Part shown: piece after piece, positions 50,943 to 57,599 of the stretch
Numbering within the stretch: the first letter of the stretch is position 1
Layout: every line of letters begins with the position of its first letter
Assembly (NCBI RefSeq): GCF_964340395.1
Contig: NC_135562.1
Location: 11,225,134 to 11,287,133, forward strand
DNA from: Glandiceps talaboti
Lineage: Eukaryota > Hemichordata > Enteropneusta > Spengelidae
DNA: 62,000 nt
Direction: 5' to 3'
The notes under the pieces: model-generated
Databases searched by the model: none
Seen by the model: only the letters and a program-made list of their open reading frames with translations
What the model was told of the DNA's origin: nothing
Translations under genes and position numbers: made by a program

Positions 50943-53900
50943 GTCATATTGGTAATATTTGTAGCCAGTTTTTTTACAAATTAATAGGGCTACCACAATT
51001 ATATGCATGTGGAAAGGGGGAGGGGGGGGGGGTTAGAAGAGAAATGATATTCCAAAAAAGAAACTTTTGAATCGTTATTTTGTACTATCTTTTCATGAAT
51101 CTGACACCAAATATTTTTGTCTCTCTCTCTCTGTAGGTAGTTAACAGTCTTGATAGTTGCATACGAAAGTTTCAAATAAGTGGAACTACCATAGATTTAG
51201 CTGCACCTTTAGCCAGTGTGGATGTAACACCATGTTATAGGCAGGTAGAGAATGGAGCATACTTTGAAGGCAATGGATATGCTGTGTTAGGTAAGACACT
51301 TAGTTTTCATCTGACTTGACTAAGTTACAACCACCACCACCACCACCACTACCACCACCACCACTAGGATCAGTGTTGTTTATGTTATGATATCATAAAT
51401 ATTGCTACTCAGAGAGTAAAGGGAAATCACTGGTCTCCAGCCCATGTAGTCTGTAAGGTCCGCCATGACGGGGTGTCCTCACACATCGGTCAACCCTTTG
51501 TATTGTTAGAAGCAGACTGATTAGGTTGGCGCAACACTACAACTCTTACAGGCAACAAATCCCATGTAACGTCAGCCCATTGAAGCACATGCTTTGCTAT
51601 GCAGACAATATGGTGGCAAAAATGTCTGATTATTTTCACTGATATTCTGACTCAGTAAGCAGAAATATTTTTACTTTTAATATGTGAGAAGAAACCAAAA
51701 ACCTTCATTCTCATACTCTGCTAGTATTTCTATCATTTATATATGTGTGTGGTTTTAGGAGTTGAGTTGGTGTAATGTTTGTTCATTACTACAAATTATG
51801 CTATTTTTAGATACCAAGGATAATATGCTAATTTATGCTAATTTAGGAAAATATCATGACTGGGAGTTTGATATTATGGAAAGAGGAAATCAGTCCAAAA
51901 ATAGAAGTAAATCATTTTAGAGAGAATGATAATCAAATTTTACAATTCTACAAATGTGTAAGTTATAGGCACTGATAAACTTGGATTTTTATATACTTTC
52001 TTCCAGATGAAACATTCCGTGTTGGTCCAGATATGGTCATTTCTTTGGAGTTCCGCACTACTCAAAACAATGGTGTCATTTTGAGCGTAGCAAATGAACG
52101 CAACGACTGTTTTGGGCTGGAACTCGTCAATGGACAGGTGAGACATAGTATACTGCCCTCTAGTGTTCAAAATGCATAAGCCCTTCTAGTCAACTGATGG
52201 GGTGGCCTCAGTAATTTGATCTGGCAATAATTTGTGAAAGGAGAGAGGAGCTGTTAGTGCTAAGTGACCAAATGAATTAAATGGATGTCATCTGTGTGTG
52301 CTATTTCGAGAAAGTGATATGCAGTGACAAAAACTAAATGAGTTAAATTAGGAAAACTAAGTATGAGTTGCCGCATGAAGAGACAATTATAAAAGTACGT
52401 TCAACTTAATTGCGACTGTCAGAATAGTGTCATTGTCTTTGTAGCACAGTCAGTAAACAAAGTAATATGTATACTGCCCCCTAGAGTTCAGATTCAGCAT
52501 AATCTTTATGACAGTCAGCAGTATATAGTTAGCATTTTTATTCGTGGTCTTTCTATTATGTGGTAATGACAGGCCTAATATGTATGTATACTGCCACCTA
52601 TAGTTCAAATTCAGCAAAGTCGTTGTGACTTCCAACAGCATACAGTTACGACTGAGACTTTCATATCTATGTTATTTGTATTCTTTTAACTTGGTGCTAA
52701 TGATGGGGGTTAATAATGTCTGCTGCCCCCTATAGTTCAAATTGAGCACAATCTCTGTGATTTGTAGTATAGCTTTTTGTTGTGTACTTTTCAGCTTATA
52801 TTTCATGCTTGCAATTGAGCTAGCATGTGTGCTGCCCTCTGTAGTTCAAATTCAGCAAAGCTTTAGTGACATCCAACAGTTTAGTTTAGGGCTAAAAATT
52901 GAAACTTTTTTTTTGTTGTTGAACACTTTATAGCTTGTTCTGCATGCTTGCAGTAGGTCTGGTATGTTGACTGCCCTCTGTAGTTCAAATTGAGCAAAGC
53001 TGTAGTAACAAAAGCTGGTGTAGTTCAGAGCTAACAATATATAATTTCTATTGTTATATTCTTTATAGCTGGCATTGCGTGCTAACAATGGAGCTGGTAT
53101 GTTTGAGGCCGTCTTCACATCAGAGTCAGAATACACCCTATGTGATAACCGATGGCATACAGTAAAAGCATACAAAATAAAGAATGCATTAGAGTTGATA
53201 GTTGATGATGAGTACACTGGTGGTGGTACACAAGAAATAAGCAGTTCAGCAGACACTAATAATCCATTGTATTTGGGAGGATATCCAGGTAAGTTTGTGT
53301 GGGTTTTTTTTGTTTTGTTTTTTATCCAGGTAAGTTTCATACATGCAGACCAATTTTACAGTTACTCAAAACAATCTCTTTTTTTCATTTTCAAATTAAA
53401 AAATTTGTTGGTGATTTTGTGCTGTTATTGTGTTATATCACGTAAAGGTCAAGAAAATTAATTAAATAGAACTATGCGAGAGTTTTGAACTTTGACCTCA
53501 TTTAACCTTTAACCCAAAGAGGTCAAACCCTGGCGTTACCTGTGACCATTTCATATCTTTATGCAGACACAGAAAAGCTCTAAATTTTCCCAGAAAACCA
53601 AGTACAGCCAATAGAAATTTTCAATACAAAAATTAGCAGAATAGATAGTGAAATATGACAAATTCAGAATTCTTGTATTTCATTTTTCTCGCAGCTAAAT
53701 TCCGTCTTTCTGATTTGAAGTATTTGTGTAGTTAAAGAGGAATGCTACTTCCGGAAATTAAATCATTTCCATAAACTATGGTTTTTTAGAGTCATTTCAT
53801 CATTTTATATCATCTACAATTACTTGCAATTACTGGAAAAAAATCAAGTTGATCTTGTTTTACACTGTTGGGTATAGACACTCAGTGCTCATGAATATTC

Positions 53901-54239
53901 ATTGTTCAACCATTGAACACATTATTTCTGCTGACTCCCATGATGCATTGGCACCATCGCAAAGATACCCTATAAAAAGTACAAGATCAACTTGATGTTT
54001 CTCTGTAATTGCAAATAATTGTAGGTGATACGAAATCATGAAATGTTTCTCCAGAACCCGTAGTTTATGAAAATGTCCTGGAGCGGGTGTTCCCCATTAA
54101 AGTAAACTTTATTGATAACGTTTATGCTTTATACAAAAGACAATGTATAGCATTATTTCAGTAATTGCAACAAAATTTTTCTGCCAGTAGTATTAATAAT
54201 TATTTGCATTGAATGGTTCTAATATGTAAATATTTGTAT

Positions 54240-54278
<39 letters not shown>

Positions 54279-54442
54279 TTTGTTTGTTTTTTATAGATAC
54301 TGCATTGGCACAGAAAGCGCTGACCATTGCTGATAAGTTTGTTGGTTGTATTCGTAACATTGAGATACAGGATACCGTACAAGACTTGAGTCAAGCACCA
54401 GAGTTGGTCAATGTTCGTCCTAACTCCTGTCCATTCGTCTAG
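25605..54442 (+). CDS. Laminin subunit alpha, C-terminal part (LG4-LG5), six exons, 5' partial
   Basis: Spliced coding sequence: 25605-25800, 42800-42958, 51137-51290, 52007-52137, 53069-53288, 54297-54442. All junctions are GT-AG with matching phases (0, 0, 1, 0, 1), giving one open frame of about 334 residues to a TAG. The product holds two laminin G-like domains. In each, a Cys in a C-I-R motif (SCIRKF in LG4, GCIRNI in LG5) precedes a terminal Cys (TPC; NSCPFV), the usual LG disulfide pair. The short LG4-LG5 linker followed by GAYFEGNGYAVL is typical of laminin alpha chains. Known role of the family: the alpha chain of the secreted laminin heterotrimer in basement membrane; LG4-5 bind dystroglycan, heparin or sulfatide. 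The N-terminal thousands of residues lie upstream of the window. Neurexin, agrin or perlecan LG domains are less likely because the chain ends directly after LG5. Whether it is LAMA1/2-type or LAMA3/5-type is not resolved. Confidence 0.9.
25868..26113. repeat. (TACA)n / (ACGT)n microsatellite
   Basis: Interspersed ATAC and ACGT tetranucleotide blocks begin 70 bp downstream of the exon donor. The ACGT tracts are themselves palindromic. Confidence 0.97.
26114..26400 (-). mobile_element. Non-LTR retrotransposon 3' remnant, minus strand (probable)
   Basis: Reading the minus strand from about 26400 to 26197 gives an open helical segment (ARVLEMKNEKIQKIRDEYLD, then LLFTLQSQLLKFDNHSLFKY, ending YLSDILNIFKTL, stop). 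It is followed by a short untranslated stretch and an (AATA)n tail at 26118-26140. An ORF end plus A-rich tetranucleotide tail is the layout of a LINE 3' end. The family is not determined, and it is sandwiched between two microsatellites. Confidence 0.55.
26400..26602. repeat. (ATAC)n / (CA)n microsatellite
   Basis: ATAC tetranucleotide blocks alternate with CACACA runs up to the unique sequence at 26603. Confidence 0.97.
27560..28437. repeat. 33-bp minisatellite, ~26 units
   Basis: The unit GTTTGATAAAGTCAGTGTTC / ATCTTTGTGCAAG has AAA/ACA and GTGC/GTGT variants and a few truncated units. With a unit length divisible by 3 it is open on both strands as 11-residue periodic translations. Confidence 0.95.
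28698..28800 (-). mobile_element. Possible LINE 3' tail, minus strand
   Basis: (CAAT)n then (CAGT)n followed by a short unique stretch resembles the tetranucleotide-tailed LINE end at 13.5 kb in reverse. No ORF end is visible. Confidence 0.35.
31840..32290. repeat. Degenerate ~150-bp tandem repeat, three units
   Basis: AACACCGAAAG...CATACAGAT, TTTTGCATKGCCT, AGAACTTCAACYTGCAGAAAA and AAATGTCTGRTAAAGA recur in order three times. Confidence 0.75.
32845..33200. repeat. Purine-rich degenerate repeat
   Basis: GGGGAACTCTGAACAGAAGG-type units recur about six times in an almost pure A/G strand, including a 14-G run at 32920-32933. Confidence 0.7.
34270..34465. mobile_element. Fold-back element, ~195 bp
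   Basis: The left arm TTTTACTTGACAG, GAACAACACTTTTACTGC, TGAACATAGCATGGTTGT is mirrored by ACAACCCTGCTGTGTTCA, GCCGTAAAAGTGTTC and CTGTCAAGTGAGTAAAA. The 52-bp array begins about 30 bp to its right. Confidence 0.8.
34495..35275. repeat. ~52-bp minisatellite, ~15 units
   Basis: The unit CTGTAAATGTATATGTTATG / TACAGTCTTCTGGTGAACTC / TCCCTGTTTTAG has TTTAGT/TCTGGT variants. Confidence 0.95.
35514..35816 (-). mobile_element. MITE-like element, copy 2
   Basis: This is an inverted-orientation relative of 1170-1511, bounded by AAGAATTGTTTCTGGTC and GATCAGAAACAATTCTT. About 300 bp, no G-run, better-preserved termini than copy 1. It lies next to an A15-like homopolymer on its left. Confidence 0.75.
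36641..36982 (-). mobile_element. LINE ORF2 C-terminal remnant, minus strand
   Basis: The minus-strand frame starts HWLPVQKRAEFKILCLTFQ and ends about 110 residues later. L-H-W-L-P-V-x-x-R-x-x-F-K-I-L is the hallmark of the thumb/C-terminal region of L2/CR1/jockey-type reverse transcriptases. The later residues (SQFVAHACGILCHCV) correspond to the degraded A-P-R-L-W-N region, so this copy is decayed. Confidence 0.8.
37590..37965. repeat. ~36-bp tandem repeat, ~10 units
   Basis: CCATCCAGGGTAATATGGAAATATTTCACCCTATT-type units with moderate divergence. Confidence 0.9.
37993..38170. mobile_element. Fold-back MITE, ~178 bp
   Basis: The outer ATTGC...GGGCTATAGCAC is mirrored by GTGCTATAGCCC...GGCAAT. 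Inner ACTGTGAGTTACCAGA, CACATGCTATTTCCC and CCTCGG are mirrored exactly around a centre near 38081. It abuts the 36-bp array. Confidence 0.88.
38750..39340. repeat. Degenerate ~75-90-bp tandem repeat
   Basis: GCCTCAGTGGTCCAWGGGTTTGATRTTTTTACTAGTAA and GTGTGARTGAMA blocks recur about five times, with a (TG)n expansion in one unit near 38840. Confidence 0.7.
40560..40645. repeat. Inverted repeat with 38-bp perfect palindromic core
   Basis: 40586-40623 is an exact palindrome centred between 40604 and 40605. It contains ATTTGCAT and ATGCAAAT head to head. Imperfect symmetry extends outward (CTGTCATTGTATA against TAGCTACTGACAG). Confidence 0.9.
41153..41231. repeat. Short inverted repeat (17-bp arms)
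   Basis: CTAGACCTCGGATGTTC at 41153-41169 and GAACATCCGAGGGCTAG at 41215-41231 pair with one mismatch over a 45-bp loop. Confidence 0.75.
41283..41610. repeat. Tandem duplication of ~165 bp
   Basis: GACAGATGGGAGGT...TTTAAAACGTAGCATAAAG...ACCACCACATAATTTGCATG...GTTAGATTTTACCACTACTA occurs twice in succession, the first unit with a long G-run (41319-41336). Confidence 0.88.
42800..42958 (+). CDS. Laminin alpha exon: middle of LG4
   Basis: This 159-nt exon (53 codons, phase 0 at both ends) lies between ttatcttgcag and GTAAGTAAA. It reads IVLTRNRRTGTVAVDGG, then an Asp/Arg-rich stretch, then SLFIGGVSESLAVPRLEQ. The L-F-I-G-G-V motif is the LG strand that follows the variable loop. It continues without a gap from EWHS of the previous exon across a 17-kb intron, so no exon between them is needed. 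Confidence 0.92.
44150..45165. repeat. Composite minisatellite, ~43-bp units with higher-order pairs
   Basis: The first part is a simple ~42-bp unit (CTTGGTGCTACAGCCAGAGT...). From about 44520 two unit types alternate: GACCTGGTGCTACAGCCAGA and GACCTGATGCAATGGCCAGA. Both are followed by ATACTGAAGACAGTACTGTA. Confidence 0.93.
46190..47605. repeat. 64-bp satellite, ~20 nearly identical units
   Basis: The unit AACACCCAGTACTAGAGAGG / GGAAAGCAGTTTCCTAATGT / ATTCACCCATTATATGTTGA / GGGG. The central units are almost identical; the edges (46190-46380 and after 47590) are degenerate. Confidence 0.96.
49020..49050. repeat. Short (AATCA)n run
   Basis: AAATCAAATCAAATCAAATTTG occurs at the start of an otherwise unremarkable C-rich stretch. 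Confidence 0.4.
49220..49745. repeat. ~36-bp tandem repeat
   Basis: Units combine TTTAGGGGCTACCATTTTTT and TAGAGACTGCCATATG, with an added TATTTTTTTAGAGTGCCATA sub-unit in the middle. Confidence 0.93.
50728..50938. repeat. (CA)n microsatellite
   Basis: About 210 bp of CA dinucleotides with ACGC/ATGCGCATG interruptions, close to the LG4 terminal exon. Confidence 0.97.
51137..51290 (+). CDS. Laminin alpha exon: end of LG4 and LG4-LG5 linker
   Basis: This 154-nt exon starts after a (CT)n polypyrimidine tract and TAG at 51134-51136 and ends at GTAAGAC, leaving a split codon (phase 1). It encodes VVNSLDSCIRKFQISGTTID, then a short hydrophobic strand, a closing Cys in VTPC, then the linker and ENGAYFEGNGYAVL, which starts LG5. 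The usual Gly before the C-I-R motif is Ser here. The exon itself begins GTAG directly after the acceptor; starting after that GTAG would break the frame, so 51137 is chosen. Confidence 0.92.
51333..51366. repeat. (CCA)n trinucleotide run
   Basis: ACCACC repeats begin about 40 bp after the donor of the exon ending at 51290. Confidence 0.9.
52007..52137 (+). CDS. Laminin alpha exon: first half of LG5
   Basis: This 131-nt exon lies between ctttcttccag and GTGAGAC. Its first two bases complete a GAT codon begun in the previous exon (phase 1), and it ends in phase 0. It reads DETFRVGPDMVISLEFRTTQ and then NNGVILSVANERNDCFGLELVNGQ, the opening LG sandwich strands with the F-R-T...G-V-I-L signature. 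The Cys in NDCFG is extra to the canonical pair and may partner the Cys in the next exon (TLCDNR); that is inference. Confidence 0.92.
52148..53068 (+). repeat. Degenerate ~120-bp intronic tandem repeat carrying acceptor-like units
   Basis: CTGCCCCCTATAGTTCAAATTCAGCAAAG-type blocks recur near 52150, 52472, 52588, 52720, 52830 and 52970. Each block is preceded by a T-rich tract, an AG-like site and a stretch resembling the first bases of the exon at 53069. Confidence 0.8.
53069..53288 (+). CDS. Laminin alpha exon: middle of LG5
   Basis: This 220-nt exon follows attctttatag and ends CCAG|GTAAGTTT (phase 1). It encodes LALRANNGAGMFEAVF, then TLCDNRWHTVKAYKIKNALE with the LG core W-H-T-V motif, then VDDEYTGGG and NNPLYLGGYP. 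L-Y-L-G-G-Y-P is the LG strand before the last exon. Its acceptor and first ~40 nt resemble degenerate repeats upstream in the intron, and its donor motif is repeated 41 nt downstream (see findings). Confidence 0.93.
53732..54100. mobile_element. Fold-back element flanked by TTAA, in the last intron
   Basis: TTAA at 53732-53735 and 54097-54100 bound arms that mirror each other: AGAGGAATGCTACTTCC / GGAGCGGGTGTTCCCC, CATAAACTA / TAGTTTATG, CTACAATTACTTGCAATTAC / GTAATTGCAAATAATTGTAG, ATCAAGTTGATCTTGT / ACAAGATCAACTTGAT. About 369 bp. A TTAA target duplication is typical of piggyBac-type elements (inference). Confidence 0.85.
54239..54290. repeat. (TTTA)n run feeding the last acceptor
   Basis: About eleven TTTA units merge into TTTGTTTGTTTTTTATAG, forming an unusually long U-rich tract before the last exon. 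Confidence 0.92.
54297..54442 (+). CDS. Laminin alpha terminal coding exon: end of LG5 and stop
   Basis: The acceptor is a long (TTTA)n then T-rich tract ending ttatag at 54291-54296. The first two bases complete GAT. The 47 residues start TALAQKALTIADKFVGCIRN and end NVRPNSCPFV, followed by TAG at 54440-54442. GCIRN and the final NSC supply the LG5 disulfide, so the protein ends within a few residues of the domain boundary as laminin alpha chains do. Confidence 0.93.
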
Positions 54443-54899
54443 ACTTCAATACCACATGTTGACAGTATTGTACCAGTGACACTGAATGTTTTATACACTT
54501 TCCAAATGTCATAAACAGTCTCTGAATGTCATGCACAGTCACTGAATGTCATGTACATTCACTGAATATCACATCTAGGTATTGAATGACATACAGTAAT
54601 GTAGATAATATCAAACTCAAGACTTTGGCAAACAAAATACTGTTTTAAACATTTTTACTTTGAAAGCGAGTATCTCAGATTTTAATTAGAATGATGTAAA
54701 CAGGTCTGTACATGTCGTCTGTCAAAAATTCTTTTAAAAGCCTCTGAACATTTAAATTGGCATATTGAAGTATTTGTGTTGTCCATATACATTTTTAAGG
54801 CTATCATTGATATGAACTTTTTAGCTGTTAGAACTAAAAAACGTTTTTTAGATTTCTTTCGTGACTGTATGCCACTGTTTTATCCACATCACTGTAACA

Positions 54900-55285
54900 T
54901 GTCATGTGTACATTGTGTTATTTGATGTACATAAGTATGTTGCATACATGGTATGTATGTCATATTATGACGTGTATGTCTTGTGCATGTAGTATATTTC
55001 TATTGTATATCATGTGCACCTTATGTATGCTGTGTGTGTATCATGTGTACATGGTATGTATGCATCATGTGTATATGGTATGTATGTCATGTGTGCATCA
55101 TGTGTACATGGTATGTATGCCATGTGTGTATCATGTGTACATGGTATGTATGCCATGTGTGCATCATGTGTACTCGGTATGTATGCTATGTGTGCATCAT
55201 GTGCATATGATGTGTGTGCATGGTATGTTCATTGTGCATGTGTGTATCATTTGTACAAGGTATATATACTACTAGTATCTGTGCA
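54900..55285. repeat. ~33-bp minisatellite in the 3' UTR
   Basis: CATGTGTGCATCATGTGTAC / ATGGTATGTATGC units with shorter relatives on either side. They give Cys/Met-rich spurious frames. Confidence 0.9.
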
Positions 55286-55347
55286 TCATGTACCCATATG
55301 TGATGTGTATGTCATGTTTATTGAGTGATTCCTACCTCAACTCCATC

Positions 55348-55391
55348 AATAAATCCTTTATGTGTGATGACTGGACATTACTGTCAATAAA
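55348..55391 (+). terminator. Proximal poly(A) signals (two AATAAA)
   Basis: AATAAA occurs at 55348-55353 and 55386-55391, about 0.9 kb after the stop codon. The downstream GT-richness is weaker than at the distal site. Confidence 0.5.
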
Positions 55392-55754
55392 TTGGACTCT
55401 GACAATGATTTTAGACATTTTAGAAGTAGAGTTTTTAGCCGTAGGTTTTTAGTTGATTAAATAATTTATGTTTTATGCTAATTTGTTGAAAGACTTTCTG
55501 TGTTCATATGATCAAGATCAAAGTAAGGCAAGTGTAAGGCCAATCAGTACAAGGGAATTTTTTGTCAAAACTTGCATATATGGCACATAGTCTCCACTGT
55601 TATCAGTCAGTAGAACAATGAATTACCATGGTAACATTTTATCTGCCATGCTTTGTATGGTTTCTCACCAAAATTATGTAGGTAAATTAGTTAACATTGT
55701 TAAATGCTAAGTCATTCTCTAATCCATTATAACAGTGTTGACCCTTTGTTACAA

Positions 55755-55851
55755 CCATATATGGTCATGGCCCATTCTACTACTACTACTGTATTGACCA
55801 TATATGGACATACTAAGTCCTAAATGGCTACCACCATGTTACCATATATGG
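55755..55851 (+). promoter_or_regulatory. Three perfect CArG boxes at 43-44-bp spacing
   Basis: CCATATATGG occurs at 55755-55764, 55798-55807 and 55842-55851. The CC(A/T)6GG sequence is the SRF binding consensus (known). Function here is inference; the spacing suggests a decayed ~44-bp tandem repeat. Confidence 0.45.
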
Positions 55852-56329
55852 GCATGCCATATTTTCATTCTGTTGAGATTGTAAGTGCCACATATGGTTA
55901 AGTTTTTGTCATTATTAGCTAGAAAAGCGAACAAGATGGTCAAAACAAATTGACATAAAATATTTCTGAGACGTAGATTTTGTAGTTTCACACACAGATT
56001 TGGTATTTGGTATCCCCTTCACACATATTTATTTCACGCAGCTTAAACTCTGTCAGATTCAGAGAAGGGAAGTGACTTTTATTGTAACAATTACTGCAGT
56101 TTGTTGTCACTCTTAATCGGATAAAAACAAGGCAGAGATAAAACATTTACTGTTAATGTTATTAGTATTCACCAGGACAACTACATGCCATAAACTTGGC
56201 ATTTTTAATTAATTAAAAAAATTAAAAGAGTTTTATAACGATTTGAATTACATTTGTAACTTTTCTTTCTTTTATACAATTTATACATGTTATCATTTTG
56301 CCAGTTTCATACCTAGTGTTATCGCAATG

Positions 56330-56681
56330 TTAAAGTGGTCATATGGATGAGGATTGGGTATTTATTTTGGATTTTTAATTTATAAAACAATTTTATCATG
56401 GCTTCCTACTTGGAAAATTAATGTGAAACAGCATATGTCAAGTCTTTGTTTGTAACTCAATAAATTGTAAAACATTAATAAATGTGTAAAATCTTTATTG
56501 TATGTACAATAACAAACTTTTTACACAAATTTTAGCTCTTTGCCATGTATTGAGTTTCAAACACAGACTTGGTCTATGTTGTTTCACATTGATTTTTCAA
56601 GTAGGAAGTCCATGATAAAAATGTTTTATAAATTACAAATCCAAAATAAATACCCAATCCTTATCCATATGGCCACTTTAA
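56330..56681. mobile_element. Fold-back element flanked by TTAA in the 3' UTR
   Basis: TTAAAGTGG at 56330 and CCACTTTAA ending at 56681 bound two ~133-bp arms that are reverse complements at roughly 85-90% by eye (CATATGGATGAGGATTGGGT, TATTTATTTTGGATT, ATTTATAAAACA, AATGTGAAACA). The ~80-bp loop contains the AATAAA at 56477; the one at 56459 lies at the end of the left arm. TTAA-type target site, non-coding. Confidence 0.9.
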
Positions 56682-57391
56682 GTTAACTACAAAGTTTTTA
56701 AAAGTCTAAAGCATTCTCCAAATCCTGTACCTGTGATTGAATTAGAAATGTTAAAGAGAGTTTTATCAGAACAACAGTCAAGTTGAAGTCACATGACAAC
56801 CATGTGATTATCACATGATCAGTCATTTTGAAGTCACATGGTTATCACATGATCAGTCAAGTTGAAGCCACATGATTAGTGTATCTTATTTGTCATAGGT
56901 AGACTTCTTACAATCCTACTTAAAAAGTTGGTTTTAAAAGTAGTGCCTTGAAAATTAAGAAAACACAGTATGAATCAGAACAGCTGAGAAACAGGGTGGT
57001 CTTGAATTTATTTTGTAATAATGTAAACTTTTAATGTGTCAAACTTTTATTTTCTGTTTTGTCGTACGTCAAAGTTGTGATGTTGTTTTTACTGTGAAAT
57101 GTTTTATTTTTTAAGCGTGTTGATTTTTACTTGTCAGCTGTGAGGTATTGTCATTCATTTAAATGATACAAAGAAAGTCAAGGTTTATGTGTTTTCACCA
57201 GGATTTGATTTCGGTCTTAAAAAAAGTAATTCTATTAAAATCAGTCGTAGTTGTTCCTACAATTGTTGATCACTAAAAGCAAACATTGAATAATAATAAG
57301 GTACACATTGTTGACCTAATTATGTGATCAAAGTTGAATGGTAATGTTTTATCTTTGTGTTCTACAGAAGGGTCTGTGTTTGAAAGTAGTG

Positions 57392-57460
57392 AATAAAATT
57401 AGTTTGCATCAAAACTTTGTGTGTGATGTGTGTTATTGAATGTATGTGTGTGTATAGGTG
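57392..57460 (+). terminator. Distal poly(A) signal with GT-rich downstream element
   Basis: AATAAA at 57392-57397 is followed by a CA-containing stretch and then repeated TGTGTG motifs. This is the best-formed metazoan polyadenylation site in the 3' region. Confidence 0.55.
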
Positions 57461-57509
57461 GATGTATGTTACAATTCTACAGTAGTTTGATCTTGACTGA
57501 CTTTGTTTT

Positions 57510-57544
57510 AGCATAACTGAACTCTGAGGTAGTTCAGTTATGCT
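57510..57544. repeat. Perfect 14-bp hairpin
   Basis: AGCATAACTGAACT, a 7-nt loop CTGAGGT, then AGTTCAGTTATGCT, just downstream of the distal poly(A) site. Confidence 0.85.
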
Positions 57545-57563
57545 TTAGGCATCACAAAGTCTG

Positions 57564-57568
<5 letters not shown>

Positions 57569-57594
<26 letters not shown>
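57569..57594. repeat. (GT)n microsatellite
   Basis: A short pure GT run of about 13 units. Confidence 0.93.

Positions 57595-57599
<5 letters not shown>

Larger units (their letters stand above)
42959..51136 (+). other. 8,178-bp intron in LG4
   Basis: GTAAGT donor at 42959 and a (CT)n-TAG acceptor. More than a third is tandem repeat (44.15-45.17, 46.2-47.6, 49.2-49.7 and 50.7-50.9 kb). Nothing else is recognisable in 43.0-44.1, 45.2-46.1 or 47.6-49.2 kb. Confidence 0.9.
54443..57412 (+). other. 3' UTR of the laminin gene (long form, inferred end)
   Basis: No further coding is seen after the stop. Candidate poly(A) signals are AATAAA at 55348, 55386, 56459, 56477 and 57392. The last is followed about 20 nt later by a dense GT-rich stretch (57418-57460), the arrangement expected of a strong cleavage site. 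Short (~0.95 kb) and long (~3 kb) 3' UTR forms are therefore both plausible. The 54500-54600 stretch has short direct repeats around CTGAATGTCATG. The endpoint is inference; there are no transcript data. Confidence 0.55.

Noticed and set aside
50595-51008. Cys/Val-rich and His/Thr-rich frames
   Set aside because: They are translations of a (CA)n microsatellite.
51137-51140. Alternative acceptor after GTAG at 51140
   Set aside because: Using it would remove 4 nt and break the LG4 reading frame that continues perfectly from 51137.
53330-53335. Second GTAAGT as the main donor of the 53069 exon
   Set aside because: It would add 41 nt and shift frame, whereas the donor at 53289 joins in phase to GAT and the conserved LG5 end.
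54904-55328. Cys/Met-rich frames after the laminin stop
   Set aside because: They are translations of a 33-bp minisatellite in the 3' UTR.
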